Origin: Sarcocystis neurona
Taxonomy: Eukaryota > Apicomplexa > Conoidasida > Eucoccidiorida > Sarcocystidae
Reading direction: 5' to 3'
Length of the DNA: 64,000 nt
Assembly (NCBI GenBank): GCA_000727475.1
Contig: KL647301.1
Span: forward strand, 2,009,055-2,073,054
Shown one piece after another: positions 32,857 to 42,629 of the stretch (its first letter is position 1; each line of letters opens with the position of its first letter). Position numbers and translations under genes: made by a program. The notes under the pieces are model-generated. The model saw only the letters and a program-made list of their open reading frames with translations. It searched no databases and had not been told where the DNA came from.

Positions 32857-33760
32857 AAACTCAGTCGCAACGTTACGCCTGCGAGAATTCTACTGTCTCC
32901 ACCGCAGCAGCTGCTGCTTCGACCGCAGCGAGGCGAGCCCGCTGCAGGACTTCTTGCTGAAGACTGAGCTCCTGCTTCTTCTACAGTATGCCACTGGTAG
33001 ACAGAGTGTCGCTGTTGCTACTCCACCGGCCTCCTGCAGTGGGGCCGGTGCATCCAGCATTGCCTGCCGCTCGTAGAAGCCCTTCGCTGACGCTCTTCCC
33101 AGCCTTAACGCAGCTGTTCGCCCGCCCGCGCTAAATCCTGCCGCTGCTGCCGCAGGTGACACTGCTGCCGTGCACGTGCTATTGTTACTGCTGCTGCTTA
33201 TCAGGATGTTGCTGCACGGCGGGGAGGGCTTGCGTCATTGCTACAGATGCTGCTGGCGGTGCCGTGGCTGCTGCTGATACCTTCTGCTGCCGCTCCTCGT
33301 ATGGTTGTCCATTAGGCGTCCGTTGTGTGGCGCCTACGAAACAGAGGAGACGCACACCTTCTAGTCAGCAAATGCTGCTGTCGCTTGCGCTGCTGCTCCT
33401 GCGGCTGCTGCTACTGTCGCTGCTGCTACTGCCGCTCCTGCTGCTCGTGGTATATCCGCTCCTGCTGCTCGTGGTATATGCTCGCAGCCGTTCCGTGGCT
33501 TTTAATAGTGGGGCTGGGAGGGCCATGCTTTCTTTCTTCAGAGCGGCATGCCTGCCGCCGCTGTGATTGTTGCACCTGCTGCTGCCGTCCTGCGGCTGCG
33601 GAGAAGGTGACCGTGGGTGTGTGCAGGCGCCAGAGGAGCGTGGTAAACGTGCGCCGCAGCGCAACAGGTTTTCTTGTTGGTCCCTCACGTTCCCCAGCTG
33701 GTATAAGCAGGCACAAACAATATTACGTTCATCTACAGTGTAAAAGGTGTACACGGCTGT
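32857..33760 (-). other. Probable upstream exons of the Gln-rich gene, unresolved
   Basis: 32990-33175 on the minus strand is coding-like (see the Gln-rich gene). 33426-33716 is open on the minus strand (ALRRTFTTLLWRLHTPTVTF) and ends in a 24-bp direct duplication (ATATACCACGAGCAGCAGGA plus GCGG, twice) at about 33437-33484. Junctions are not established. Confidence 0.3.
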
Positions 33761-33949
33761 ATGTGTATATGTGTATATGTATATGCTTCTGTGTTTACCG
33801 GTAGGTTCAAGTGGGATGTATTATAGGTATGTGTGTGGTGGTCTAGGCGTGCCTCTATCCGTACATGCCGGTGCACTGGGTTCCGCACATTTGCGTGTAT
33901 CTCCCACACACTTGCGAACGACGGTAAATAACAAGTGAAGACGGCAGTC

Positions 33950-34534
33950 GGGACGCACGCACGGAGGAGAACAAATAACGAATACGCCTGGGATGGGAGG
34001 CGGAGACAGAGAACATCCAGAAGTGCCGCAGCCACTCGGTCGCGGTCGCAGCTTGCGGAGCTGCGAGGGGCGGCGGCACAGCAGCATCGGCAACTGCAGC
34101 AACCGTTTCAGCCGCTGCGGTACAAGAACCAAGACCAGCAGCAGCAACGCCAAACACAGAAATGGCACGAGGGGTTCACGGAGATGCAGGTAATTCGGCG
34201 TGAAAATGAGTGAGAAGCATCAGGAGGTGGAGAAGTGCCCGCGGAACTGACCGCCGTGTCGGCGTCCAGACGTCCTCGCCGGGCCCCTGCGGCTGTTGCT
34301 GCTGCTACTGCCGTTCCTGCCCATGTTGCTAGTTATTCTGCTGCTGCGGTCGCGGCAGTCCGCGCTTCTTTGAATTCTTTGGTTCTATTACTGCTGTTTC
34401 TGCCGCTGTTGTTCGCGGGGCGCGACTGTGGCAGGTGTTGTCGCTCGTCCATACGGGTCAAATGTGCGCGCGCAGCAGACGGAGAAGCATCAGTCTCTCA
34501 GCAGCAGCGGGCGGACCTCAACACCTCAAGATAA
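33950..34534 (+). CDS. C-terminal exons of an unidentified Gln-rich protein
   Basis: The plus-strand exon reads RSRSQLAELRGAAAQQHRQL, QQPFQPLRYKNQDQQQQRQT, QKWHEGFTEMQ and ends at ATGCAG|GTAATT (34189) in phase 0. An 11-codon exon (34502-34534) follows CAGTCTCTCAG and reads QQRADLNTSR, stop. The join gives a natural helical end (EGFTEMQQQRADLNTSR). The 5' boundary is uncertain: a stop lies upstream in frame near 33927, and an ATG in another frame at 33992 (MGGGDREHPEVPQPLG) might belong to the true first exon. No domain is recognised. Confidence 0.42.
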
Positions 34535-34728
34535 ATGCAGCGGTGGCTCACGAACAGCTGGAATTTCTACGGGCGGCTCCCGCGTTTGCTGTGGTGTGGT
34601 GCGCCGCTGCCTTAATTCCCTGCCAGCCGCCGCTGTTGGGAGATCTCCCCGTCCACTCGGTGGTACAGCTGTCGTTCCTGCTACGGCTGTGCCGCCTCTG
34701 CTGCTGCTCGCGTTGCCTTGAGCCGCTA

Positions 34729-35106
34729 ATGCTGCGCACGATCCTCCACACTATCTGCGGCCGCACGGCTCCTCCTCATTTGCTGCAGGTGCTGCGCGTG
34801 CTAGCTGTCGCTGGTGCTGGGGCTGCTGCTGTCTGCGGCGGCTGGTACTCTCGTGTAGCTACTGCAGAGAAGAAAGGGAGAAACACCAGCAGCGCAGAAG
34901 TCGAGGAAGAAGAAAATCGTAAATTCTACAGGGCAGTGAACTTCTCTTGCAGGACGGCTGCAGCAGCAACTGCGGCAGTAACACGGGCACGCGGCGGAAC
35001 AGGAACAGCACCGGCAGCAACAGCAGGAGGCGATCCACGGAGCCGCCGGGGCACCACGAATAACAGCAGCACACGCTGGTTGGCTTTAAACAGGAGCAGT
35101 GCATGA
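34729..35106 (+). CDS. Possible start of a small membrane protein gene
   Basis: An ATG at 34729 opens MLRTILHTICGRTAPPHLLQ, then a hydrophobic segment (VLRVLAVAGAGAAAVCGGWY), then a charged part (TAEKKGRNTSSAEVEEEENR, KFYRAVNFSC). After that the frame becomes Ala/Thr/Arg low complexity and stops at 35106. A short basic leader followed by one span is compatible with a mitochondrial inner-membrane protein, but this is only composition. It lies tail-to-tail with the minus-strand gene at 35117-36278. Further exons may exist. Confidence 0.33.
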   Translation: MLRTILHTICGRTAPPHLLQVLRVLAVAGAGAAAVCGGWYSRVATAEKKGRNTSSAEVEEEENRKFYRAVNFSCRTAAAATAAVTRARGGTGTAPAATAGGDPRSRRGTTNNSSTRWLALNRSSA

Positions 35107-35116
35107 CGCGTGTGGG

Positions 35117-36278
35117 TTACGTCGGTGTGGGCCTCAGGCTGAGCAGCAGCAGCCCTATAACCAGGGAAAACAACCACACAGACGAAAACTGCCAACTCTG
35201 TAACTTTGGACGAGCAGCAGCACGAGCAAACACGTCCGCAGGACGGAACAGCCACCGGGAGAGAAGCCGCCCGTGGGACAGCAGCCCGCAAGTAGAACCA
35301 TCAGCAGCAATGGCAGTAGCCGGAACAGCCGGAGAAGCACACACTCACAGCAACACCACCCGCCGTAGGAACGCGAGCCAACCGTAGGAGTCGCTTTTGA
35401 AGGCGCACGCACACTGGTACAGCCCGCAGCCCGGTTGAGTTGGAAAAGCGCACCCTGAGACGGCGGAGCACAGGAAGCAAAGAAGCAATAGTCAAACAGA
35501 TGGCTGCGACAGCGGAATGTGTCAGCAACGGCAGCGACATTTGCCCAGCAACAACAGTTACACACCCCTCACGCAGCGGCGGCAGCAGCAGCAAAAAAGG
35601 AGCGAGAGCCAAAGTCATGTTGAGCGCCAACGAGAAATCGCACTCACTACACGGTCGATGAGGACGGCGTCGTCTGCACCGCCCACAGCGTCGGCTGCTC
35701 CAGCAGCAGCAGCGGCACCACCAAAAATTCTAGCAACAGGAACACCACGGAGAGCAGAAACACCAGCAACAACTGCAGCAGACATACGACTACGAATATC
35801 GACACCTCCCGACTTCAGGTCTCCTCTCCTTCCTGACACCGTGAAAACCTCGTAATGCGCCCCCCCTCCCCTGCGGGAACACCGTATGACGCAACACTAA
35901 GCAGCAGCAACTGTACGAGTAACGACACTTGCAGCAGCAACAGTAGCAGAAACCAAACTACTAGAAGCAACACTAGCAGACGCAATACTAGCAGCAACAA
36001 CACTTACAACAACAACAACAACAACACTTAGAGCAGCAACACTGCCGAACATACACGTCCACGCCCACACATAGTCATGGACACACCAGATGTATGAAAT
36101 TATGCGTAAGACTAGCAGCGGCAACACTAACATAGCAACGCCCACAGCAGCAACATCAGCAGAAATCTGCCCTGCAGAAATCCCGCCAGCAGAAAGCAAC
36201 CGAGTAGAAACCTCTTCTGTATTGGCCATCTCATCGTAAACATAGCTACGAAAATCACTGTAGCTTTTAAATGTCGAC
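35117..36278 (-). CDS. Multi-exon putative membrane protein, family unknown
   Basis: Four phase-matched exons. 36278-36087 (acceptor ACGTCACAG) reads STFKSYSDFRSYVYDEMANT, EEVSTRLLSAGGISAGQISA, then a span AAVGVAMLVLPLLVLRIISY, ending TG|GTGTGT. 35870-35648 (acceptor GTTCCCGCAG) reads GGGAHYEVFTVSGRRGDLKS, GGVDIRSRMSAAVVAGVSAL, RGVPVARIFGG and ADDAVLIDRV, ending GTA|GTGAGT. 35454-35349 (acceptor CTCCGCCGTCTCAG) reads GALFQLNRAAGCTSVRAPSK, ending GCT|GTGAGT. 35154-35117 (acceptor TTTTCCCTGGTTATAG) reads LLLLSLRPTPT, stop. Two donors are consensus GTGAGT and two acceptors have strong pyrimidine tracts, which makes this one of the better spliced models here. The 5' end is not found. Plus-strand frames across it are the antisense. 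Confidence 0.55.
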
Positions 36279-36953
36279 CTGTGACGTACGTTGCATGAGC
36301 GCGAGGAAGACGTGTTCAAGAAATTCGTACCTGCGTTTACGCCTCTACATATATTCGTGCTTGAGGACGGGTGTACCTGTCCTGACGTGTCAGTATATAC
36401 GCAGGGACGCGTCAACACAACGATCTCTGTGTGCGTGTGTGCACAAACACAAACGAGCTGGTGCGTTGTTGTCACCGAGTGTCCTCGCTTTATGCTGTAT
36501 ATACCTACACACGTACGGTTTGATACACCCGCCCAGGTAGGCACCATACATACCAGTACAGGCGCCGACATATTGATGGGCATCTGAACGTGCACATGGA
36601 TGTATCTGTATGTCTGTAGCTGTATCTTCAAGCGTCACGGAATGCGCGTGAATGATCTTCACCGTATGCATCACCACGCAGATACGTTGACATATAGTTG
36701 TACGCATACATATCCGGCGGCAGATACACCTACGCGGGGATATATGCATAAGGCGGTATATATGTGTCCACGTCAAACAGGTGGACATACGTGGATGCAT
36801 GCATGTGCCTCCGTGTCAGCACATCTGCCTGTGTGTGATACCCAGACAGAGAAATACATATAATATGCCACTGCTGAAGCTCATGCACATGTCAGCATCT
36901 CTTCGAGTACCAGCTACACATATGTAGAAATAGGTGGAGCAAAAGGAAGCAAT
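36279..36953. other. Spacer, possibly 5' part of the preceding minus gene
   Basis: Mixed sequence without triplet repeats. It has many CATATA/ACGTAT words, but I see no phase-linked exon. Confidence 0.35.
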
Positions 36954-37151
36954 ATGACCTGCACGGACACGCCGGCATCTGTCCCATTAACAGCTATACA
37001 CAGAGATAGAGGAAGACAGAGAGCCAAACGTAACGGTATGTTGAGGTGTTTGTATGCTGACAAACTCTTTTACAGCGCCTCATTGCTGGGCGCGATGCTC
37101 GTCTTCCGCTGCGCAGTTGCGCAGGAAGCCAGAACAGACATATTTGCATGA
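36954..37151 (+). CDS. Short ORF, possibly with a 40-bp intron
   Basis: ATG at 36955 opens MTCTDTPASVPLTAIHRDRG then RQRAKRN. Read through, it continues to SLLGAMLVFRCAVAQEARTD and stops at 37151. Positions 37036-37075 look like a minimal intron: ACG|GTATGT, a GCTGAC branch-like word and CTCTTTTACAG. Removing it gives a different, equally plausible end (APHCWARCSSSAAQLRRKPE then QTYLHELAE). Forty bases is shorter than most known introns. Existence of the gene is uncertain. Confidence 0.25.
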   Translation: MTCTDTPASVPLTAIHRDRGRQRAKRNGMLRCLYADKLFYSASLLGAMLVFRCAVAQEARTDIFA

Positions 37152-37572
37152 ATTAGCTGAATGAGACACCGGTAAACAATAGATCGTGTAGCCTGTGCAG
37201 GTCTTCAAAACCGCTTCTTGTTTGTATGAAGACTATGTTGTAGTTGTCCTCCAGAGAAATATTTGATCACTTCCTGTTCCCTTGTCGTCCACAATGCTAT
37301 GCACGACACTCTGCACACAAACACTTTTCCAGAACACGAGAGATGCTGATATATTATACAGACCTCCTTTCAGCGTTACGCTCAGCCACCTTCGTACACG
37401 CAACACGCACTACACCTTCTACGTGTAGACTGTGCCTGGTGGATGCTCTGGGTGAGGAATTTCACTCAGCTGCGCATGCAAATCTCGACGTCACGTCAAG
37501 TCTATATTTATATTTTGCGTTTAGTGCCCCGAATATACTGCATAACTGCTGCGGGCGAAGTACGGAGCGACA

Positions 37573-37941
37573 TCACCCTGTCGAGAATATGCTCCCCCCT
37601 GCACGTGTATTGCATCTGCACGGTTCACTGACGGGGAATAGGTACACACAGCGGTCTGTCGAATACGTGTTACACTGTGCACTTGTGTAGCCACAACGAC
37701 TTTCTAAATATACAAGATACACCCGACGCCTTTCTGTTTTCTTTTCGCTGCCATGGACTGCAAGGTGTCTACGTCTCGTTCCCGCTCCTGCTGTCACCAC
37801 GCTGACTTCGCTGATCCATAGACTCCGTTTCACAATTTCAATGGACGGACCCGCGGTGGGCGTCTTTTTGGCATGTGTATTCGCTGAAGTGTGTACTGAG
37901 CCCATAAGAGATACTGAGTGCCTACTCATTTGAATAGACAT
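37573..37941 (-). CDS. 122-residue ORF of unknown function
   Basis: ATG at 37941 opens MSIQMSRHSVSLMGSVHTSA, AKKTPTAGPSIEIVKRSLWI, RRRHLAVHGSEKKTERRRVY, ending CNTRAGGSIFSTG and stop at 37573. Composition is mixed and non-repetitive. A plus-strand frame (37344-37690, MLIYYTDLLSALRSATFVHA onward) overlaps its 3' end and also looks plausible. No domain is seen. It lies in a repeat-poor stretch where random open frames are less favoured than in the CAG regions. Confidence 0.3.
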   Translation of the reverse strand: MSIQMSRHSVSLMGSVHTSANTHAKKTPTAGPSIEIVKRSLWISEVSVVTAGAGTRRRHLAVHGSEKKTERRRVYLVYLESRCGYTSAQCNTYSTDRCVYLFPVSEPCRCNTRAGGSIFSTG

Positions 37942-38487
37942 ATTTCTATTTGTACTCAACTGCCAACGAGAAACACAGGATACGAACTAGTGCTAACGAC
38001 TGCCTCTGTCTCCCTCTCCACACGCGTACACAGAATCACGCATATACATATATATGTATATATACACAAGTACACAAATACGTACACGTACACATGTATA
38101 GAACTTAACTGTGTGCTTCCTGCACCATTTCGGCAGGAAGCCCGTATGTACGGCATCACATGCTAGTGTCCTCGCACGTGCCAACGTACGCGTGATCTGC
38201 GTGATACCATGATGATGAATGCCCAGATTTCTGTAGATATTCAGGCCCACATATGCATTCCCAAATGTGTTGTCTCTGTTTACGGTGTCGCAGTCCTCGT
38301 GTACTCTAGGGGGGTCTTCCGTCTGCGCCATGCATCTTCATCCGACAGGAAGCAATCGTCGTGCTCGTCGACATAAACGTGTGAGCGAACAAAAAGATGC
38401 ATCAGCGACATACAGAGACGCTTTCGTGTTCGTGCACGAGTATTTCGGCGACCAGAGATATCCATCCTGTCCAAAACAGCAATATGT

Positions 38488-38976
38488 GTGTGTATCTTCC
38501 TTTTTCTTTCTCTAAATGTGTTGACGCGTACCTCTGCAACTGTACATACTTCTATTCTGAGAATCCGGAGAAGGGGATACACAAACGTTGCACGCCTCCT
38601 AGGGACCGTGGGTGCAGACGTACCTCGTCCATTTACAAGTAAAACGACACCTACGGTTGTACATACTGTGGAGCACAGCAAAGTAGATATCTGTGTGCGT
38701 GTAGAAGTCTACACAGCGGAATGTCGTCAGTTTGTTAGATTAATGATAGACGCATCTACACACACGGAGATACACAAGGTAAAAAAGTTTAAATCCCTGT
38801 GTGTCGACCTCTACATTTCGGTGTACGTGACTGGTGCAGGAGTGACACCCGTGATGCACCCCGTGAGGACGTGCAGAGAAATGCGGAGATCACCTGCACC
38901 TGAGAAGTCCACGTGTGATTCCGCGTGCGTGCCTCAGCTTAGAACAGAACAGAAATATTGCATTAACGATGCGTGA
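38488..38976 (+). other. Open plus-strand frame in repeat-poor DNA
   Basis: 162 codons read with good composition (GADVPRPFTSKTTPTVVHTV, YTAECRQFVRLMIDASTHTE, SACVPQLRTEQKYCINDA) and stop at 38976. There is no ATG at its start; two other plus frames over 38267-38640 are also open. It may be an exon or decayed mobile-element coding sequence. No family is recognised. Confidence 0.28.
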
Positions 38977-39190
38977 CCCCTTGTTGAGGAATTGTTTCAG
39001 ATGTGTACGTCATCACTGTGCTTGCACATTATATATATATATAGCGCGTGCAGCTCTTCCGCGAAGAATACACGTTGCATACATGCATAAACGTGTACAG
39101 ACACATACACACGCACATACATACACAATTCAATGTCTAATTGGAGATATGCAGAAAACTCGTACAGGAGAATTTGACCTAGTGGCCGCT

Positions 39191-40119
39191 TCACACCTGC
39201 GGATCAATGCTACGTGCGCTAGGACTCATCTGTACAGAATTTAACGACGTGTGCATCTATATATGTAACACCTCCCATTCTGCATGCAAAAGTGATTATA
39301 TATATATATATATTCGGATGTACAGCAGACCAGGCCGCCGTGCAATGGGTTCGCTGTCGATGCCACTGCTGCGGCCGCTGTTGTCGCTGTTGGTGTCGGC
39401 ACTGCGACTGCATGCGGACCGGCGCAGCAGCGAAGCGGCCAACTGCCGCTGCCGATATTTACCGGATCAATCATTGACAAAACGGCACCATAAGTTCTTT
39501 TTCCGTGGAATTCCACAAGCAGGAGCTGCTTATCACGTGACACACTGGGACGGTCAGGCGTCGCATCGGCTAGTTGCTGCGGCGCGCTTTGGCTGCTATT
39601 ACTCGTGGTGGTGTTCTTGCTTCGCTTCTGCGGTCTGCTGAAGCTGCTGCGGTCAACGGGGGGCTTCGGCTTATAAGGAGCAACTATGCGAGAGGAACTG
39701 GCAGAATTAGCAACAGATTGAGTGTTTGTTACGAGAGGATAGTAGGCGATGGGCGTACGCTGCTGCGTACACGCATGTGTGTAGTTGCTGCTTCCACTTA
39801 AAAGCACGAAGTATGTGAGAGGAATCAGCAGGAGCAGCAACAGAATGAGTGTTTGTCAAGAGCGGGTAGTAAGCGATGGGCGTACGCTACTACGTATACG
39901 CATGTGTGTAGGGTTCTGTAGGCCTTGCCCGTTGACTGCCAGACTAGTGGGTGTTACTGGAGCGCGAGCAGCTGCCGCAGCAGGAGCGTTGCAAGTATGG
40001 AGGGTGTCACGAGTAGCCGCAGAAGAAATGGCAGCAGGAAGAGCAGCTGCTGCATTCTGCACCAGTTTGGAAACTATACCGAAGCAGTAGCTCCTCGCCT
40101 TAGATAGCGAGAACACCAT
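39191..40119 (-). CDS. Basic protein of unknown function with a duplicated internal segment
   Basis: An ATG at 40119 opens MVFSLSKARSYCFGIVSKLV then QNAAAALPAAISSAATRDTL, resembling an organellar transit peptide. A central exon ending at 39463 (CCG|GTAAAT, phase 0) reads TPIAYYPLVTNTQSVANSAS, SRIVAPYKPKPPVDRSSFSR, PQKRSKNTTTSNSSQSAPQQ, DKQLLLVEFHGKRTYGAVLS, MIDP. The last exon (39229-39191, acceptor AATTCTGTACAG) reads MSPSARSIDPQV, stop. The 5' limit of the central exon is uncertain (39697 or about 39765), and the exon-1 donor was not fixed. A tandem duplication at 39671-39915 gives a second TPIAYYPLLTNTHSVA segment upstream. No domain is recognised. Confidence 0.45.
39671..39915. repeat. 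Tandem duplication, period about 125 bp
   Basis: 39685-39790 and 39810-39915 align over about 105 bases at roughly 80% identity, sharing GCGATGGGCGTACGCT and ACGCATGTGTGTAG. Both copies stay open in the minus frame of the surrounding gene and in one plus frame. Confidence 0.8.
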
Positions 40120-40932
40120 GTCCGTATCGCGACCCTGTGCGCCTCGGGTCGTCGATACGCATATTTACGTATGTTGTCTGTTAGGGGGGCGTCACCGTGG
40201 GGGGGCTGCGCTGCTCCGCATCTGCAGTGAGTCTATCTACAAAGACGAAAACGGTCCACATAAACGCGTCACCACGGGCGAACGAAGCCGCGCAGCACCC
40301 GCACAGGCGCCTGACGTCGGAGCGAAAGTTCTCTCCCAGACACGCCTGTGCAGTGCATGCAAGCGCTGATCAGGGTCATCGTGTGGTGCTTCTGGACGCA
40401 GCATTGATAGGAGTTCAAGTGCGCTGAACCGTGCGACAGCAGGAGCTGCAGCAGGAAAGCAGTTTCGTCGACAGGAATCGCAGCAGCAGAAAGCAACAGC
40501 AGCAGGATCAGCGTGGCGACGGTCGGTGTGAGAGCTGCGGCAGCGCGAGGAATCTTCATGCGCAACACGTGCACCGTGGCTCCCCCACTGAAGAAGAAGC
40601 AGCCGCGCCAGAGGCAGTCACGTGCGTCCTGAAGCTGCAGCAGCGCAGAAACTGGCTGCTTGTGCCTAGACGGAACTCACATTGCAGAGTGTGGAGTGGC
40701 GCAGCGACAAGAGTCGAGCCTGCAGATTCCATGCGTGGCTGATGGCAGTGCTCCGTGCTGGATTTGTTGCAGCAGCAACAGCCCCCTACCTTGTTCGCGT
40801 GGCGCGCCGACGACCATACAGCATTGCAGCAGCCACGCTCACTTCGGTTCCTACTGATGAGGCAACGCTACCAGTGGCATTTCCTCGCAGGTCTTGCGCG
40901 ATGCGGCCCTCGCAGCGCAGATACTTCCTCCA
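40120..40932. other. No clearly supported gene
   Basis: CAG-rich 40430-40640 follows a mixed stretch. A plus ATG at 40742 (MAVLRAGFVAAATAPYLVRV, then ARRRPYSIAAATLTSVPTDE) is plausible as a start but lies antisense to, and just downstream of, the better-supported minus gene ending at 40933. Confidence 0.3.
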
Positions 40933-42325
40933 TCAAGTAGTGCGTGAAACAGACGCAGGAGCACAGTGGCATGTTAGCTGCCGCAGCAGCATGTGTGTGC
41001 GGGCCACTTCAGTGCTTGCAACTGCTGCTAGCTCCGTTGCTGATCCAGTCCGTTCCTCTTCTGGCACGTCTGGTGCTACTTCTGGTGGTATTCGCCCATC
41101 GCTAAATCGTGCGTCTCCTGCCGGTGCTAGTGATGCTAAATGGATGGCTGCAGCAGTTGCTCCTGTGACTACTGCCGCGTACAGTCCTCTTTTACAATCT
41201 TCTGTACCTGTGGCAGCTGCCGTGGGAAGTTCCACGGCTGCGCCGGACTTCTGCTGTTCGCCGGCCTACGGCATCCACAACGTGCGACAGCAGCTGCTGC
41301 TAGCACGTCGCTACGGCATGACTTGGTTTTTGTCACTAACTCGCTGCTGCAGTAGCAGAACTGCAGTCGTCTCTGTAGCTGAGTACTGCTTGAGGCCCAG
41401 GTGTAAGTACGCCCCAACAGCGCCTACAGCCGACAGCAGTGGTGCGCCGCTCGCACCCGCACGAAGTGAAGGAGAGCAAATGCACATCTCCCGTAGCACC
41501 AGCGACAGCAGCACCAGATGCCACCAGGCTTCTCGCATGAGTGACGACCTGAGTGTGAGCATCTCAGGTAGTAGAAGCAAAAGCAGCTCTTGCAGCAGCG
41601 GCAGCAGCGGCAGCAGCAACAGCAACATGCAGCAGACTGGTAGGAGGCATGCAGGCCTTGGCCGCGAAGGAGCTCTTTTACGGGGACCTGGTGACCCCAT
41701 CCAAGCAGCGTTACCGGTGTTGTCCTTCGATTTTTTCACTGATGCTTGCTGCAATGCCAAATGCCGTGCAGAAGCCATTGTAGGAGAGGTGCGAACGCAA
41801 ACCCCCCGGTATGTTTTTGCCGCAGAGGCGTTCAAAGGAGCAGCAGCAGCACAGAGGACGCCAATAGCAACAGCGACAGTAACAGCAGCAACTGCAACAC
41901 TAGACATAGCAGCACCCATAACAAGAGCACCTGCCGCAGCAGCAGCACCAATTGCTGCAGCAGCAGTATCCCTAGTAGCACCATCAACAGTAGCACGACA
42001 GGAGTAAACGCGTTTGCCAGACACCTCGCCACCAGCGGCTGCGGCAACCGCGGTTTCGTCACTAACCACCTCCTCGTCAGCAGCATCTGAAACACAAGCA
42101 GGGGTATAATACAGACAGCGGCAATAGCGGGAATGCAGCAGTGCTAAGACAAAACCTTGCCCAATACTGTACACTGTGAGCCCCACATGCAACCCCAGCC
42201 ACACAATGGCAACGCCAGCAGGGGGGAGCACGCCAACACATCGGCAGGAGACTACTGGTATCCTCACTGTTCGACCAGCAAGGATAGGCAGCAGAAGTAC
42301 ATAGAGTGAGCCGCGGCTGCTGCGT
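40933..42325 (-). CDS. Putative membrane protein gene, family unknown
   Basis: Exon about 42325-42156 reads SLYVLLLPILAGRTVRIPVV then LPPAGVAIVWLGLHVGLTVY, SIGQ, ending CAAG|GTTTTG in phase 1. After a 69-base intron with an excellent acceptor (CCCCTGCTTGTGTTTCAG) the exon from 42086 reads AADEEVVSDETAVAAAAGGE, a long Ala/Gly/Val span (GALVMGAAMSSVAVAAVTVA), then TYRGVCVRTSPTMASARHLA and SVKKSKDNTGNAAWMGS. A terminal segment 41235-40933 reads EDCKRGLYAAVVTGATAAAI, FSDGRIPPEVAPDVPEEERT, SATELAAVASTEVARTHMLL and stops. The link between the last two is not phase-fixed. Two or three membrane spans are predicted. It is divergent from the plus gene starting at 42630. Confidence 0.48.
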
Positions 42326-42629
42326 ATTTGCAGGATGCCTCAATAGATGTGTTTGTGAAAAGTGGACCGTGTATACCACTGCAGAGATAATTATGTTGAG
42401 AGATATCTAGAAGTAAGTGTACACGTGCTTCCACCTAGTGACGAGCGGATCACGCAGAATATAGAAGATCCTAACGTGAAAAAGAGGGAAGAGGACAGGA
42501 ATACCATAGCACGTGCGTAAGGTGCGAATGCGTCTCCATACGTGCATGAGTTCGCACACGTGGAACACCACATACGTGCACGTATGTGTATATATGTATA
42601 TGTATACGTATACGTTCACGAGAAGGAGC
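42326..42629. promoter_or_regulatory. Short spacer between two divergent genes
   Basis: About 300 bases separate the minus gene (toward 40933) from the plus gene starting at 42630. It holds TATGTATATATG-type sequence at 42580-42615. A shared bidirectional promoter is inferred from orientation only; no defined motif is seen. Confidence 0.25.
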
